Of a DNA stretch of 64,000 bases, positions 43,251 to 52,048 are shown piece by piece (the stretch's first letter is position 1; the number at the start of each line of letters is the position of its first letter). Under the pieces are notes generated by a model. The model saw only the letters and a list, made by a program, of their open reading frames with translations, was not told the origin of the DNA and made no database searches. The position numbers and the translations under genes are program-made. The stretch is from Paraburkholderia rhynchosiae. GTDB taxonomy: Bacteria > Pseudomonadota > Gammaproteobacteria > Burkholderiales > Burkholderiaceae. The DNA is taken from positions 87,990 to 151,989 of the forward strand of contig NZ_PNXY01000018.1 in NCBI RefSeq assembly GCF_002879865.1. Direction: 5' to 3'.

Positions 43251-43676
43251 ATGAAGGTCCTCGATTTACAGTGTCCGCATGGCCATCGGTTCGAAGGCTG
43301 GTTCGCTTCGGCTGATGACTTTGAATCGCAGCAGTCCCGCAAACTGGTCGAATGTCCGATTTGCGGAGCAAACGAGGTGAGCCGTTTGCCGTCGGCTCCG
43401 CGCCTGAATCTGTCGGGTGCGGCCGAGACGAAAATGCCGGCGGGCTCAGGCGAATTGCAGGCGCGCGTCATGCGTGCGTTGCGCGAGGTATTGGAGAAGA
43501 CGGAGAACGTGGGCGACCGCTTCGCCGAGGAAGCGCGGCGTATTCACTACAACGAAGCGCCCGCGCGCAATATTCGCGGTGTCACGACACCCGAAGACGC
43601 GCGAGCTTTGGTCGAAGAAGGCATCGAAGTGATGCCGCTGCCGGTCCCGGCTGCCTTGAAGGAACCGCTGCAATAG
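43251..43676 (+). CDS. DUF1178 family protein
   Basis: A 141-residue soluble protein. The N-terminal zinc-ribbon-like part has CPHGH (9-13) and CPICG (near 36-40), with the family stretch GHRFEGWFASADDFESQ. The C-terminal half is helical, with EEARRIHYNEAPARNIRGVTTPEDA-type conserved sequence. Function of the family is unknown. It is followed 48 bases later by the acyl-CoA dehydrogenase operon. Confidence 0.88.
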   Translation: MKVLDLQCPHGHRFEGWFASADDFESQQSRKLVECPICGANEVSRLPSAPRLNLSGAAETKMPAGSGELQARVMRALREVLEKTENVGDRFAEEARRIHYNEAPARNIRGVTTPEDARALVEEGIEVMPLPVPAALKEPLQ

Positions 43677-43724
43677 CGCAGTGGCTCCCTGGCGGTGGGT
43701 GGTTGCGGCCAGGAGACACTACGC

Positions 43725-44921
43725 ATGAATCTGGATTATTCCCCCGCTGACAAGGCGTTCCGCGCCGAGATCCGCGCCTGGCTCGAAGCGAATCTGCGTC
43801 GCGAGTTGAGCGAAAAAGTACTCAACCATAAGCGTTTAAACCGCGAAGACTTCGCAAGCTGGCACAAGCTGCTGGGCACGCGAGGCTGGTCCGTCGTCGC
43901 GTGGCCGAAAGAATATGGCGGTCCCGGCTGGGACGCGACTCAACGGCATATATGGGACGAAGAATGCGCGCGTGTCGGCGCGCCGACCGTGTTGCCGTTC
44001 GGTGTGTCGATGGTGGCGCCCGTTCTCATGAAATACGGCAACGAGGCTCAGAAACGCTACTACCTGCCGCGCATTCTCGACGGCACCGACTGGTGGTGCC
44101 AAGGCTATTCGGAACCTGGCTCAGGCTCCGATCTTGCGTCGCTGCGCACGCGCGCCGAACGTGTCGGCGATCACTACGTGGTCAACGGCCAGAAGACATG
44201 GACCACGTTGGGGCAGCACGCCGACATGATGTTCTGCCTCGTGCGCACGGACAGCGGCGCCAAGAAGCAGGAAGGCATCTCGTTCCTGCTGATCGACATG
44301 AAAACGCCGGGTATCACCGTTCGGCCGATAGTCACACTCGACGAAGATCATGAGGTCAACGAAGTCTTCTTTGAAGACGTGAAAGTGCCCGTCGAGAATC
44401 TGGTCGGCGAGGAAAATCGTGGCTGGACTTACGCGAAATATCTGCTCGGGCACGAGCGCACCGGCATTGCGCGTGTGGGTCAGTCGAAGCGCGAACTTGT
44501 GTTTCTGAAACGCCTGGCGCTGGATCAGAAAAAGAATGGCAAACCGCTACTGCACGATCCTCTATTCGCCGCGAAGGTCGCGAATCTGGAGATCGAATTG
44601 ATGGCGCTCGAAGTCACCGTGCAACGCGTGGTCGCCAATGAAGCTGGGGGACGCGGCCCTGGGCCGGAGGCGTCGATGCTGAAGATCAAGGGCACCGAAG
44701 TGCAGCAGGCGCTGACCGAGCTCATGTTCGAAGCCGTCGGCCCGCTGGCGGCACCGTTCGACGTCCCGTTCCTCGAAGGCGAACATGAACACAGCGTTGG
44801 AGGAGATGACGATGCTGCACCGTTGGCCGCCTATTACTTCAACTTCCGCAAGACGTCGATTTATGGCGGCTCGAACGAAATTCAAAAGAACATCATCGCG
44901 CAGATGATTCTCGGGCTTTGA
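43725..44921 (+). CDS. Acyl-CoA dehydrogenase family protein (first of a pair)
   Basis: A 398-residue flavoprotein with the ACAD fold. The helical N-terminal domain ends near residue 120; the FAD strand CQGYSEPGSGSDLASLRTRA and the WTTLGQHADMMF segment follow. The C-terminal domain ends YGGSNEIQKNIIAQMILGL. In many ACADs the catalytic Glu sits in the YEG of that region; here it is Gly, so the base must come from elsewhere, as in the isovaleryl-CoA type. ATG 43725 has AGGAG 10 bases upstream. It is in an operon with a second ACAD and two MaoC hydratases. Confidence 0.92.
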   Translation: MNLDYSPADKAFRAEIRAWLEANLRRELSEKVLNHKRLNREDFASWHKLLGTRGWSVVAWPKEYGGPGWDATQRHIWDEECARVGAPTVLPFGVSMVAPVLMKYGNEAQKRYYLPRILDGTDWWCQGYSEPGSGSDLASLRTRAERVGDHYVVNGQKTWTTLGQHADMMFCLVRTDSGAKKQEGISFLLIDMKTPGITVRPIVTLDEDHEVNEVFFEDVKVPVENLVGEENRGWTYAKYLLGHERTGIARVGQSKRELVFLKRLALDQKKNGKPLLHDPLFAAKVANLEIELMALEVTVQRVVANEAGGRGPGPEASMLKIKGTEVQQALTELMFEAVGPLAAPFDVPFLEGEHEHSVGGDDDAAPLAAYYFNFRKTSIYGGSNEIQKNIIAQMILGL

Positions 44922-44931
44922 GGAGCGGCGC

Positions 44932-46059
44932 ATGGACTTCACTTTTAACGACGAGCAACAGCAATTTGCCGACGCGCTGCGCCGCTATCTCGACAAGAGC
45001 TACAGCTTCGAAGCGCGCCAGGCGATCGTGCGATCGGAGGCCGGTGTGTCGGACGCGCATTGGTCGGCCTTCACTGAATTGGGCCTGACGGCGTTACCAG
45101 TGCCGGAATCTCAAGGCGGCTTCAACGGTGGCCCGGTCGACATGCTGGTGGTCATGCAGGAGTTGGGTCGTGCCTTGGTGGTCGAGCCATATTGGGCGAC
45201 GGCGGTCGGCATTGAGGCATTGCGCCTCGCGGGCACTGGGCAGGGCGAAGACGCGTCGCTGCTCGAACGGGCGGCACAAGGCGAGATCAAGCTTGCGGTG
45301 GCGTTTCACGAGCCGCACGCGCGCTATGATCTGTTCGAGCTTGCAACGACCGCGACAGGGCAAGGCGAACAGCAGACGCTGACCGGTACGAAGTCGGTCG
45401 TGCTGCACGGCGCGCAGGCTCACTACTGGGTCGTGCCTGCGCGGTCGAATGGTGAAATCGCCTTGTTCGTCGTGGCGCGCGGTGCGGGCGGCGTGAAAGT
45501 CACTGACTACCGCACCATCGACGGCCAACGCGCCGCAACGCTCGAATTTCACAGTACGCCTGCACGCCGTTTGAGCGGCCCGCACTCGGGCGCCGCGGCG
45601 TTGGAACACATAGCGGACTGCGGCACGCTGCTGTTGTGCGCCGAAGCGATTGGCGCGCTCGACGCACTGAACGCCGCCACCGTCGACTACACGAAGACGC
45701 GCCAGCAGTTCGGCCAGCCCATCGCGCGTTTCCAGGCATTGCAGCACCGCATGGTCGAGATGCTGATTCACGCCGAGCAGGCGCGCTCGGTCACGTACCT
45801 AGCCGCAATGCGCTACCCCAGCGAAGACGCAGACGAACGTCGCCGCGCGATCTCCGCCGCAAAGGTGCGCGTCGGCCAAGCCGCGCGTTTCGTCGGGCAG
45901 CAGGCGGTTCAATTGCACGGCGGCATGGGTGTGACAAACGAAGTCGCAGCTGCGCATCTGTTCAAACGTCTCGCTATTATCGAAACGACATTGGGCGATG
46001 TCGATCATCACCTCGCGCGGTTCACCGCGCTTCCCGGTTTTGTCAGCACCGAAGTATGA
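44932..46059 (+). CDS. Acyl-CoA dehydrogenase family protein (second of a pair)
   Basis: A 375-residue ACAD-fold protein, more divergent than its neighbour. Recognisable parts are the N-terminal helices, LTGTKSVVLHGAQAHYWVVPA in the middle domain and QAVQLHGGMGVTNEVAAAHLFKRL at the C-terminus. The usual S/T-rich FAD motif is weak. It starts 10 bases after the first ACAD. Adjacent unequal ACADs often form alpha2beta2 enzymes with half-numbers of FAD sites, as in actinobacterial steroid side-chain dehydrogenases. The same may hold here. Confidence 0.88.
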   Translation: MDFTFNDEQQQFADALRRYLDKSYSFEARQAIVRSEAGVSDAHWSAFTELGLTALPVPESQGGFNGGPVDMLVVMQELGRALVVEPYWATAVGIEALRLAGTGQGEDASLLERAAQGEIKLAVAFHEPHARYDLFELATTATGQGEQQTLTGTKSVVLHGAQAHYWVVPARSNGEIALFVVARGAGGVKVTDYRTIDGQRAATLEFHSTPARRLSGPHSGAAALEHIADCGTLLLCAEAIGALDALNAATVDYTKTRQQFGQPIARFQALQHRMVEMLIHAEQARSVTYLAAMRYPSEDADERRRAISAAKVRVGQAARFVGQQAVQLHGGMGVTNEVAAAHLFKRLAIIETTLGDVDHHLARFTALPGFVSTEV

Positions 46060-46095
46060 TCGGCCAGTGGAATCGACCAGCAAGGAGATATAGCG

Positions 46096-46554
46096 ATGGC
46101 TTTGAGTTACGAGGACATGACGGTCGGCTCAACGACCGAGATCGGCAAGCACACTTTTACTCGCGAGGAGATTGTCGAATTCGCGGAGAAGTTCGACCCG
46201 CAGCCATTCCATCTTGACGAAGCCGCAGCGGCCGCATCGCCATTCCGCGGATTGGTGGCAAGCGGCTGGCACACATGTTCGGTCATGATGGGCATGCTGG
46301 TGCGTAATGTGCTCGCGGGATCGACGTCGATGGGCTCGCCAGGCGTCGATGAAATACGCTGGCTCAAGCCGGTACGCGTCGGCGATACGATTACCATGAC
46401 CAATTCCGTGCTCGAGAAGCGCATCTCGGAGAGCAAGCCGGATCGAGGCATCGTTTCGACGCAGTGGCAAGGTATCAATCAGCATGGCGAAACGGTGATT
46501 ACGGTGCGCTCCAAAGGTTTGTTCGGCTTGCGCAATCCGGGCGCTTCATCATGA
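46096..46554 (+). CDS. MaoC family enoyl-CoA hydratase (first of a pair)
   Basis: A 152-residue hot-dog fold protein. The R-hydratase motif reads FAEKFDPQPFHLDE around residues 33-46, with the Asp and His of the catalytic dyad, followed by FRGLVASGWHT. It probably hydrates the enoyl-CoA produced by the ACAD pair. Its stop overlaps the start of the second MaoC gene (ATGA), so the two are translationally coupled. Confidence 0.9.
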   Translation: MALSYEDMTVGSTTEIGKHTFTREEIVEFAEKFDPQPFHLDEAAAAASPFRGLVASGWHTCSVMMGMLVRNVLAGSTSMGSPGVDEIRWLKPVRVGDTITMTNSVLEKRISESKPDRGIVSTQWQGINQHGETVITVRSKGLFGLRNPGASS

Positions 46555-47030
46555 CGATGGGCAGTGCGTCGCCTGCTGCCACGTTGCGCGATGCAGTGGC
46601 GTTGCGTGCGCTCGTCGGCGGCGAGCCGGTTGTTAGCGATTGGGTGACGATCGATCAGCCGAGCGTCGATCGTTTCGCCGAAGCCACGGGCGACCATCAA
46701 TGGATTCACGTCGACCCGGAGCGCGCGCGGCGCGAATCCCCGTTCGGCGGTGCGATCGCGCACGGGTTCATGACGCTCTCCCTGATTCCCGCGTTGCTCG
46801 AGAGAACGGTGCGGCTCGAGCAACGCGTGGGCGTCAACTATGGGCTGAATCGCGTGCGGTTTACATCGCCTGTGCCGGTCGGCTCGCAATTACGCGCTAG
46901 TTTCGCCGTCGCGTCCGTCGCCGATGTCGAGCATGCTGGCGTGCAGGTGGTGTGGAATGTCACGCTGGAGCGGCACGGCAATGAACGGCCGGTCTGCGTC
47001 GCGGAATTCATCACCCGTCATTATTTCTGA
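46551..47030 (+). CDS. MaoC family dehydratase (second of a pair)
   Basis: A 159-residue hot-dog fold protein. Residues FAEATGDHQWIHVDPERA carry the Asp-His dyad, followed by GGAIAHGFMTLSLIP. Both MaoC proteins keep the dyad, so either could be active alone. The start overlaps the previous stop; an ATG two codons downstream is an alternative. It is the last gene of the plus-strand block and is convergent with the GST gene. Confidence 0.88.
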   Translation: MTMGSASPAATLRDAVALRALVGGEPVVSDWVTIDQPSVDRFAEATGDHQWIHVDPERARRESPFGGAIAHGFMTLSLIPALLERTVRLEQRVGVNYGLNRVRFTSPVPVGSQLRASFAVASVADVEHAGVQVVWNVTLERHGNERPVCVAEFITRHYF

Positions 47031-47135
47031 CGCTCCAGTGTCAGCCTGCCCCAAGAGCGCGAGCAACATGCACGCTAGCGCTTGTGCCCCGATGTCAAGA
47101 CGCTGTTCAGCGGACGCCGCGCCGATGCGAACGCT

Positions 47136-47837
47136 CTAATGCTTCGCGTATTGCGTCGCGCCGAACAGCATTTCTTTGGCCTTGTCGTCCATCAACGGCT
47201 TGCGAGCCGACGCGAGCACGTCGACGCCGCGCACAACCGCCGGACGCGCGGCGATTTCTTCATGCCATCGCTTCACGTTCGGAAACGCGTCGAGTTCAAT
47301 ACCCTGGTTTTGCCACGAGCGCGTCCATGGAAACGAGGCGATGTCCGCGATTGTGTAGTCGTTGCCGGCGAGGTATTGAGTCTTACCAAGCTGCTTATCC
47401 ATTACGCCATATAGGCGCCGCGTCTCGTTGGTGTAGCGGTTGATCGCGTACTCGATCGGCTCGGGCGCGTAGATGCGAAAGTGATGCGTCTGCCCGAGCA
47501 TCGGGCCAAGGCCGCCCATCTGAAACATCAGCCATTGCAGTACGGAATAGCGCGCAGCCGGATCGGTCGGCAGAAAGCGGCCGGTCTTCTCGGCGAGATA
47601 AATCAATATCGCGCCCGACTCGAACAAGGCGAACGGTTTGCCGTCCGCGCTCCTGGGGCCGTCGGAATCCACAATGGCAGGGATCTTGTTGTTCGGGCTG
47701 ATGTCGAGAAATTCGGCCTTGAACTGATCGCCAGTGCCGATGTTCACAGCGTGCACCGCGTACTCGAGGCCCGTCTCCTCGAGCATGATATGAACCTTGT
47801 GGCCGTTGGGCGTCGCCCAGCTATAGACGTCGATCAT
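47136..47837 (-). CDS. Glutathione S-transferase family protein, YfcG/nu-class-like
   Basis: A 233-residue cytosolic GST-fold protein. The thioredoxin-like domain starts MIDVYSWATPNGHKVHIMLEE and has the cis-proline NNKIPAIVD and the ESGAILIYLA glutathione-binding Glu-Ser. The helical domain has DYTIADIASFPW. The N-terminal TPNGHK is typical of YfcG/YghU-type disulfide-bond reductases. A strong ribosome binding site (AAGGAG) precedes the ATG. It sits between the two acyl-CoA blocks without clear operon linkage. Confidence 0.9.
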   Translation of the reverse strand: MIDVYSWATPNGHKVHIMLEETGLEYAVHAVNIGTGDQFKAEFLDISPNNKIPAIVDSDGPRSADGKPFALFESGAILIYLAEKTGRFLPTDPAARYSVLQWLMFQMGGLGPMLGQTHHFRIYAPEPIEYAINRYTNETRRLYGVMDKQLGKTQYLAGNDYTIADIASFPWTRSWQNQGIELDAFPNVKRWHEEIAARPAVVRGVDVLASARKPLMDDKAKEMLFGATQYAKH

Positions 47838-47966
47838 CCTCGCTCCTTGAGTTCGTTAAAGCGGCGCCCCGAGGAGCGCCGCGCTTCACGAAAAATTAGA
47901 GCATAGTTCGCACGATGCTGCTGACGGCGCCTCCAGGGGCGACAAGTGAAACCTTGCCGCTAACAG

Positions 47967-48050
47967 AACTCAAACAGACCTTCTAAACAGAGATTCAAAC
48001 GGGACTTCAAGCGCAAGTTCAAACGCGAGTTCACCCAGAACGTCAAACGC
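47967..48050. repeat. Degenerate 12-13 bp tandem repeats
   Basis: About seven imperfect units with core TTCAAACGCGAG follow each other (for example TTCAAACGGGAC, TTCAAGCGCAAG, TTCAAACGCGAG, TTCACCCAGAACG). They occupy the 3' flank of the acyl-CoA dehydrogenase gene and include its last codons. Confidence 0.65.
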
Positions 48051-49302
48051 GCGTGACCGGCGTCTCCGTGCGAGCCGCCGCGCCCGGTTCCATATAGCGT
48101 GCGAGTTCCAGCTTCGCGATCGCATTGCGATGCACCTCATCGGGACCATCGGCGAAGCGCAGCGTCCGTGCCGATGCATAAGCGTACGCGAGCGGGAAAT
48201 CGTCGCTGACGCCGCCGCCGCCGTGTGCCTGAATCGCCCAGTCGATCACTTGACACGCCATGTTCGGCGCCACGACCTTGATCATCGCGATCTCGCCGCG
48301 CGCACCTTTATTGCCGACGGTGTCCATCATGTATGCCGTTTTCAGCGTCAGCAGCCGGGCCTGTTCGATCATGCAGCGCGCCTCGGCGATGCGCTCCTGC
48401 GTAACGCCCTGCATGGCGACTGGCTTGCCGAACGCAACACGCTGCATCGACCGTTTGCACATCAACTCGACAGCGCGCTCGGCAAGGCCGATCAGACGCA
48501 TGCAATGGTGGATGCGTCCAGGTCCGAGCCGGCCTTGCGCGATGTCAAAGCCGCGGCCTTCGCCGAGCAGCATGTTGGTCGCGGGCACTCGCACATTCTC
48601 GAGCGTGATTTCCATATGGCCATGCGGTGCATCGTCGTAACCGAACACGGAAAGCGGACGGCGCACGGTGATGCCGGTAGCGTCGGCGGGAATCAGGATC
48701 ATCGACTGTTGCTGATGCCGCGGCGCCTCAGCATCGGTCTTGCCCATCACGATGTAGATCTTGCAGCGCGGATCGCCCGCGCCCGATGACCACCATTTGT
48801 GCCCGTTGACCACGTAGTAGTCGCCATCGCGCACGATGCTCGTCTGGATATTGGTTGCATCCGACGATGCGACCTCCGGCTCAGTCATTAGAAACGCTGA
48901 GCGAATATGCCCTTGTAGAAGCGGTTCGAGCCACTCGCGCTTGTTCTCTTCGCTGCCATAGCGCTCAATTGTTTCCATGTTGCCCGTGTCAGGCGCATTG
49001 CAGTTGAACACCTCGGGTGCCCAAGGCACCCGGCCCATGATTTCACACAGCGGCGCGTATTCGAGGTTGGTCAGCCCGGCGCCGCGCACCGAGTCGGGCA
49101 GAAAAAGATTCCACAGGCCGGCGTCGCGAGCCTTCTGCTTGAGTTGCTCGATCAGTTCAGTCGGCTGCCATGCATTGCCGTTCTGCCGATTGTGCGCAAT
49201 CTCCGCATAGAACGCGTGCTCGTTTGGATAAATGGACTCGTCGAAGAAGGCGAGCAGCTTTTCGCGCAACGCCTGAACCTTCGGGGTGTAATCAAAATTC
49301 AT
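48043..49302 (-). CDS. Acyl-CoA dehydrogenase, ACAD11-type (LvaC-like candidate)
   Basis: A 419-residue ACAD. From memory it follows the dehydrogenase half of animal ACAD11 closely: MTEPEVASSDATNIQTSIV for FAD binding, VNGHKWWSSGAGDPRCKI, RPLSVFGYDDAPHGH, and EGRGFDIAQGRLGPGRIHHCMR. The C-terminus has GGGGVSDDFPLAYAYA and RFADGPDEVH. The immediately upstream gene is an APH-fold kinase matching the other half of ACAD11. Kinase plus dehydrogenase pairs of this kind convert 4-hydroxyacyl-CoA through a phosphorylated intermediate (LvaA/LvaC in levulinate catabolism), so that role is inferred. GAGG ribosome binding site. Last gene of the operon. Confidence 0.9.
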   Translation of the reverse strand: MNFDYTPKVQALREKLLAFFDESIYPNEHAFYAEIAHNRQNGNAWQPTELIEQLKQKARDAGLWNLFLPDSVRGAGLTNLEYAPLCEIMGRVPWAPEVFNCNAPDTGNMETIERYGSEENKREWLEPLLQGHIRSAFLMTEPEVASSDATNIQTSIVRDGDYYVVNGHKWWSSGAGDPRCKIYIVMGKTDAEAPRHQQQSMILIPADATGITVRRPLSVFGYDDAPHGHMEITLENVRVPATNMLLGEGRGFDIAQGRLGPGRIHHCMRLIGLAERAVELMCKRSMQRVAFGKPVAMQGVTQERIAEARCMIEQARLLTLKTAYMMDTVGNKGARGEIAMIKVVAPNMACQVIDWAIQAHGGGGVSDDFPLAYAYASARTLRFADGPDEVHRNAIAKLELARYMEPGAAARTETPVTRV

Positions 49303-49405
49303 CTATAACCTCGCGGATAACGGACGACATTGAATGTAGGCGCTGTTCGAGGCGCGAAAGCGTGCGCAAGCGTGCTCAAACGGGGCCGAGCATGCTAAAA
49401 CGCGG

Positions 49406-50512
49406 TCAACGCACTTTCTGCGCATAACGCCAGGCGAGTTCGGCCATCGGCTTCGCGCGCCGGCCGGCGTCGAGTGCCTGCGCGCTTGCCGCGGTGCCGT
49501 CGACCACACGCTTCATGATTCCCTGCAGAATCGCGGCGATGCGGAACATGTTGTAGGCCAGGTAGAAGTTCCAGTCGCCGTGAATTTCGAAGCCTGTGCG
49601 CTTGCAATAGCGCTCGACGTATTGCTGTTCGTCGGGAATTCCAAGCGCCGCCCAATCGAGACCCGCGATGCCGCGGAACTGCGCGGGATCGACATGCCAC
49701 GCCATGCAGTGATAGGCGAAGTCAGCGAGCGGATCGCCGAGCGTCGACAGTTCCCAATCGAGCACGGCAAGCACTTTGGGTTTCTCGCGATCGAAGATCA
49801 GGTTGTCGAGCCGGTAGTCGCCATGCACGATCGACACGCGCTCGCCGGTTTCCTCCGGCATATGCTGGGGCAGCCAGTCGATCAGGCGTTGCATGGCATC
49901 GATAGACTCGGTTTCGGACGCGATGTACTGCTTGCTCCAACGGCCGATCTGACGCGCGAAATAGTTGCCCGGTTTGCCATAGTCGGACAGACCCACGCGC
50001 GCCGGATCGACGCTGTGCAGGGCGGCGATCACGCGGTTCATTTCGTCGTAGATCGCGCTTCGTTCATCGGCAGTCATGCCGGGCAGCGACTGATCCCACA
50101 GCACACGGCCCTCGACAAACTCCATCACGTAGAACGCGCGGCCTATCACGCTTTCGTCCTCGCACAATGCGAGCATTTTCGCGACCGGCACGTCGGTACC
50201 GGCGAGCGCATGCATGACGCGGTATTCACGTTCGACGGCGTGCGCGGACGGCAACAGCTTGGCGGCCGGCCCGGGCTTCGCGCGCATCACATACGCACGC
50301 GACGGCGTGACCAGCTTGAAGGTCGGATTCGACTGACCGCCCGCGAACTGCTCGACCGTAAGCGGCCCCGAAAACCCATCGACATGTTGCGTGAGCCACG
50401 CGGCGAGCGCGTCGCGGTCGAAGCGCTGCCGCTCATTGACCGGGCGTGTGCCCTCGAAGGCTGAATAATCCGCTTGCTGTTCCGGCTCGCCGCTCGGTGG
50501 GGCTTGCACCAT
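49406..50512 (-). CDS. APH-fold phosphotransferase, ACAD10/11-type (LvaA-like candidate 4-hydroxyacyl-CoA kinase)
   Basis: A 368-residue aminoglycoside-phosphotransferase-like kinase. The N-lobe has FAGGQSNPTFKLV, the nucleotide loop, and the lysine in YVMRAKPG. The catalytic loop is IVHGDYRLDNLIFD with the Asp-Asn pair, and the metal motif is VLDWELSTLGDPLADFAY. This sequence set matches the N-terminal half of ACAD11, not antibiotic kinases. Family members phosphorylate 4-hydroxyacyl-CoA. GGAGGAG gives a strong ribosome binding site. Placed between a histidine phosphatase gene and an ACAD11-type dehydrogenase gene. Confidence 0.88.
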   Translation of the reverse strand: MVQAPPSGEPEQQADYSAFEGTRPVNERQRFDRDALAAWLTQHVDGFSGPLTVEQFAGGQSNPTFKLVTPSRAYVMRAKPGPAAKLLPSAHAVEREYRVMHALAGTDVPVAKMLALCEDESVIGRAFYVMEFVEGRVLWDQSLPGMTADERSAIYDEMNRVIAALHSVDPARVGLSDYGKPGNYFARQIGRWSKQYIASETESIDAMQRLIDWLPQHMPEETGERVSIVHGDYRLDNLIFDREKPKVLAVLDWELSTLGDPLADFAYHCMAWHVDPAQFRGIAGLDWAALGIPDEQQYVERYCKRTGFEIHGDWNFYLAYNMFRIAAILQGIMKRVVDGTAASAQALDAGRRAKPMAELAWRYAQKVR

Positions 50513-50532
50513 GTGTCTCCTCCGGTTGGGTT

Positions 50533-51249
50533 TCAGCTACGCGTGTATTGGATGAATTGTGCGTAGAGGATTTCCATCGTCGTATTGCGGATGTCGCGAT
50601 GCAGCGGCGACGGCGGCGAATAATTGATCGCGCGCAGCACCCAGTCGCGCGGTGCGGCGCCGACATCGAGCGCATTGATGCAGCCGGTAGCCTGCGCCAG
50701 ATGACCGAAGAAAGTGCGCCCGCCGGCGGTGAGCGCATGAGAGAGAATCGCGCGATTCACGCCGCCGTGCAGCACGAGCAGCACCGTGTCCCAGGAGGTG
50801 TCCTCGCGCAACGCCGCCACGGCGGGCAGCACGCGATCGAACAACTCGCCGATCGTCTCGCCGTCGAGAAACCGCGTGCTTTCCGGCACGATACCGTCGA
50901 ACACGCCGAGAAAAGCGGCTTCTATATCCTGCAGCGGAATATGGCGCAGCTTGCCGCCACGAATCTCCTGCCATGCAGGTTCGATTTCGAGCTGGATCTG
51001 CTGACCCGTTTCGGCCAGCACACGCTGCGCGGTTTCAACGGTGCGCGGCAAACCACTTACGATCACGCGGTCGAAGCGCACCTGCTGCTCCGCAAACACG
51101 CGGCCCGCGGCGCTGGCCTGCTCGCGGCCGTTGGCGTTCAACGGCACGGTTTCCGGTTCGATCGTGCGGCCGGAGTCGTCGAAATACGTGACGTCGCCGT
51201 GACGCATCAGAAAAATGCGGCGGCGTTTGGGCAGTTGATAGGCGGGCAT
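50533..51249 (-). CDS. Histidine phosphatase superfamily protein (phosphoglycerate mutase-like)
   Basis: A 238-residue phosphatase-fold protein. The RHG catalytic motif is in IFLMRHGDVTY, the second Arg in SGLPRTVETAQ, and the second His in LLVLHGGVNRAIL. The N-terminus is extended with basic residues KRRR. Substrate is unknown. It sits between enoyl-CoA hydratase (10-base gap) and the APH-fold kinase (20-base gap), so it may remove phosphate from, or proofread, the phosphorylated intermediate made by that kinase. A role as a CoA-independent housekeeping phosphatase cannot be excluded. Confidence 0.88.
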   Translation of the reverse strand: MPAYQLPKRRRIFLMRHGDVTYFDDSGRTIEPETVPLNANGREQASAAGRVFAEQQVRFDRVIVSGLPRTVETAQRVLAETGQQIQLEIEPAWQEIRGGKLRHIPLQDIEAAFLGVFDGIVPESTRFLDGETIGELFDRVLPAVAALREDTSWDTVLLVLHGGVNRAILSHALTAGGRTFFGHLAQATGCINALDVGAAPRDWVLRAINYSPPSPLHRDIRNTTMEILYAQFIQYTRS

Positions 51250-51259
51250 GGTCACTCGT

Positions 51260-52048
51260 TCACTTATAGACAGGCGCGCGTTTTTCGAGGAATGAGGAAA
51301 TGCCTTCAAGGCCTTCGCGATGATGCAGCGACGCGACGAAGTTATCGCGCTCCGCAACCAGATGATCGGCAAGCGGCTGAGTACCGGCGGCACAGATCAA
51401 GGTCTTGATGCGCGCGATCGAATTCGGCGAGATCTTGCCGAGTTCGTCGGCCCACGCGACGGCCGCATCGCGCGCGGTGCCGGGCTTGGTCAGTTTGTTG
51501 ACGACACCCAGTTCGTGCAAGCGTGCCGCGCCGATCGGCTTGCCTTCGATCAGTACTTCCGTGGCCAACTGGCGAGGCAGCGCCTGGGCCAAGAACCATG
51601 AGCCGCCGCCATCGGGCGTGAGGCCGACGCGCGCATATGACATCACGAACTTCGCGTCGTCCGCGGCAACGAGCAGGTCGCACGCAAGCGCGAGAGAGAA
51701 CCCGGCGCCGGCTGCGGCGCCGTCGACTGCTGCGATCACCGGTTTCGATGACAGCCGCAGCGCCGAAATCCACTCCGCTAGCAAATCGATACTCTGCGCC
51801 TGGACCGAAGGATCCTTCGCGCGGTTTTCAAGCAAGCGGTTCAGATTGCCGCCTGCGCAAAAAAAGTTGTCCGCACCCGCGATCACGACGGCGCGGATCG
51901 ACGGATCGCGTTCCGCCGAATCGAGGGCTTCGATCCCGGCTGCGTACATGTCGGGATGTAATGCGTTGCGTGCGCCGGGGTTGGACAGCGTGAGGACCAG
52001 CGTCGATTCGCTTTCGGTGGGGCGCGAGGTCAGCAGTTCGGCGCTCAT
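51260..52048 (-). CDS. Enoyl-CoA hydratase/isomerase family protein
   Basis: A 262-residue crotonase-fold protein. Oxyanion-hole segments are GADNFFCAGGNLNRL and AAVDGAAAGAGFSLALACDLLVA. Only one acidic candidate lies in the second catalytic stretch (SYARVGLTPDGGGSWFLA), where the hydratase Glu is Asp, so isomerase or other crotonase activity is possible. The start overlaps the stop of the upstream 3-hydroxyacyl-CoA dehydrogenase gene (ATGA); upstream in-frame ATG (52135) is rejected for that reason. Confidence 0.9.
   Translation of the reverse strand: MSAELLTSRPTESESTLVLTLSNPGARNALHPDMYAAGIEALDSAERDPSIRAVVIAGADNFFCAGGNLNRLLENRAKDPSVQAQSIDLLAEWISALRLSSKPVIAAVDGAAAGAGFSLALACDLLVAADDAKFVMSYARVGLTPDGGGSWFLAQALPRQLATEVLIEGKPIGAARLHELGVVNKLTKPGTARDAAVAWADELGKISPNSIARIKTLICAAGTQPLADHLVAERDNFVASLHHREGLEGISSFLEKRAPVYK

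Noticed and set aside
49406..50512. Aminoglycoside resistance gene
   Set aside because: The APH fold is shared, but the sequence matches the ACAD10/11 kinase group and lies in an acyl-CoA operon.
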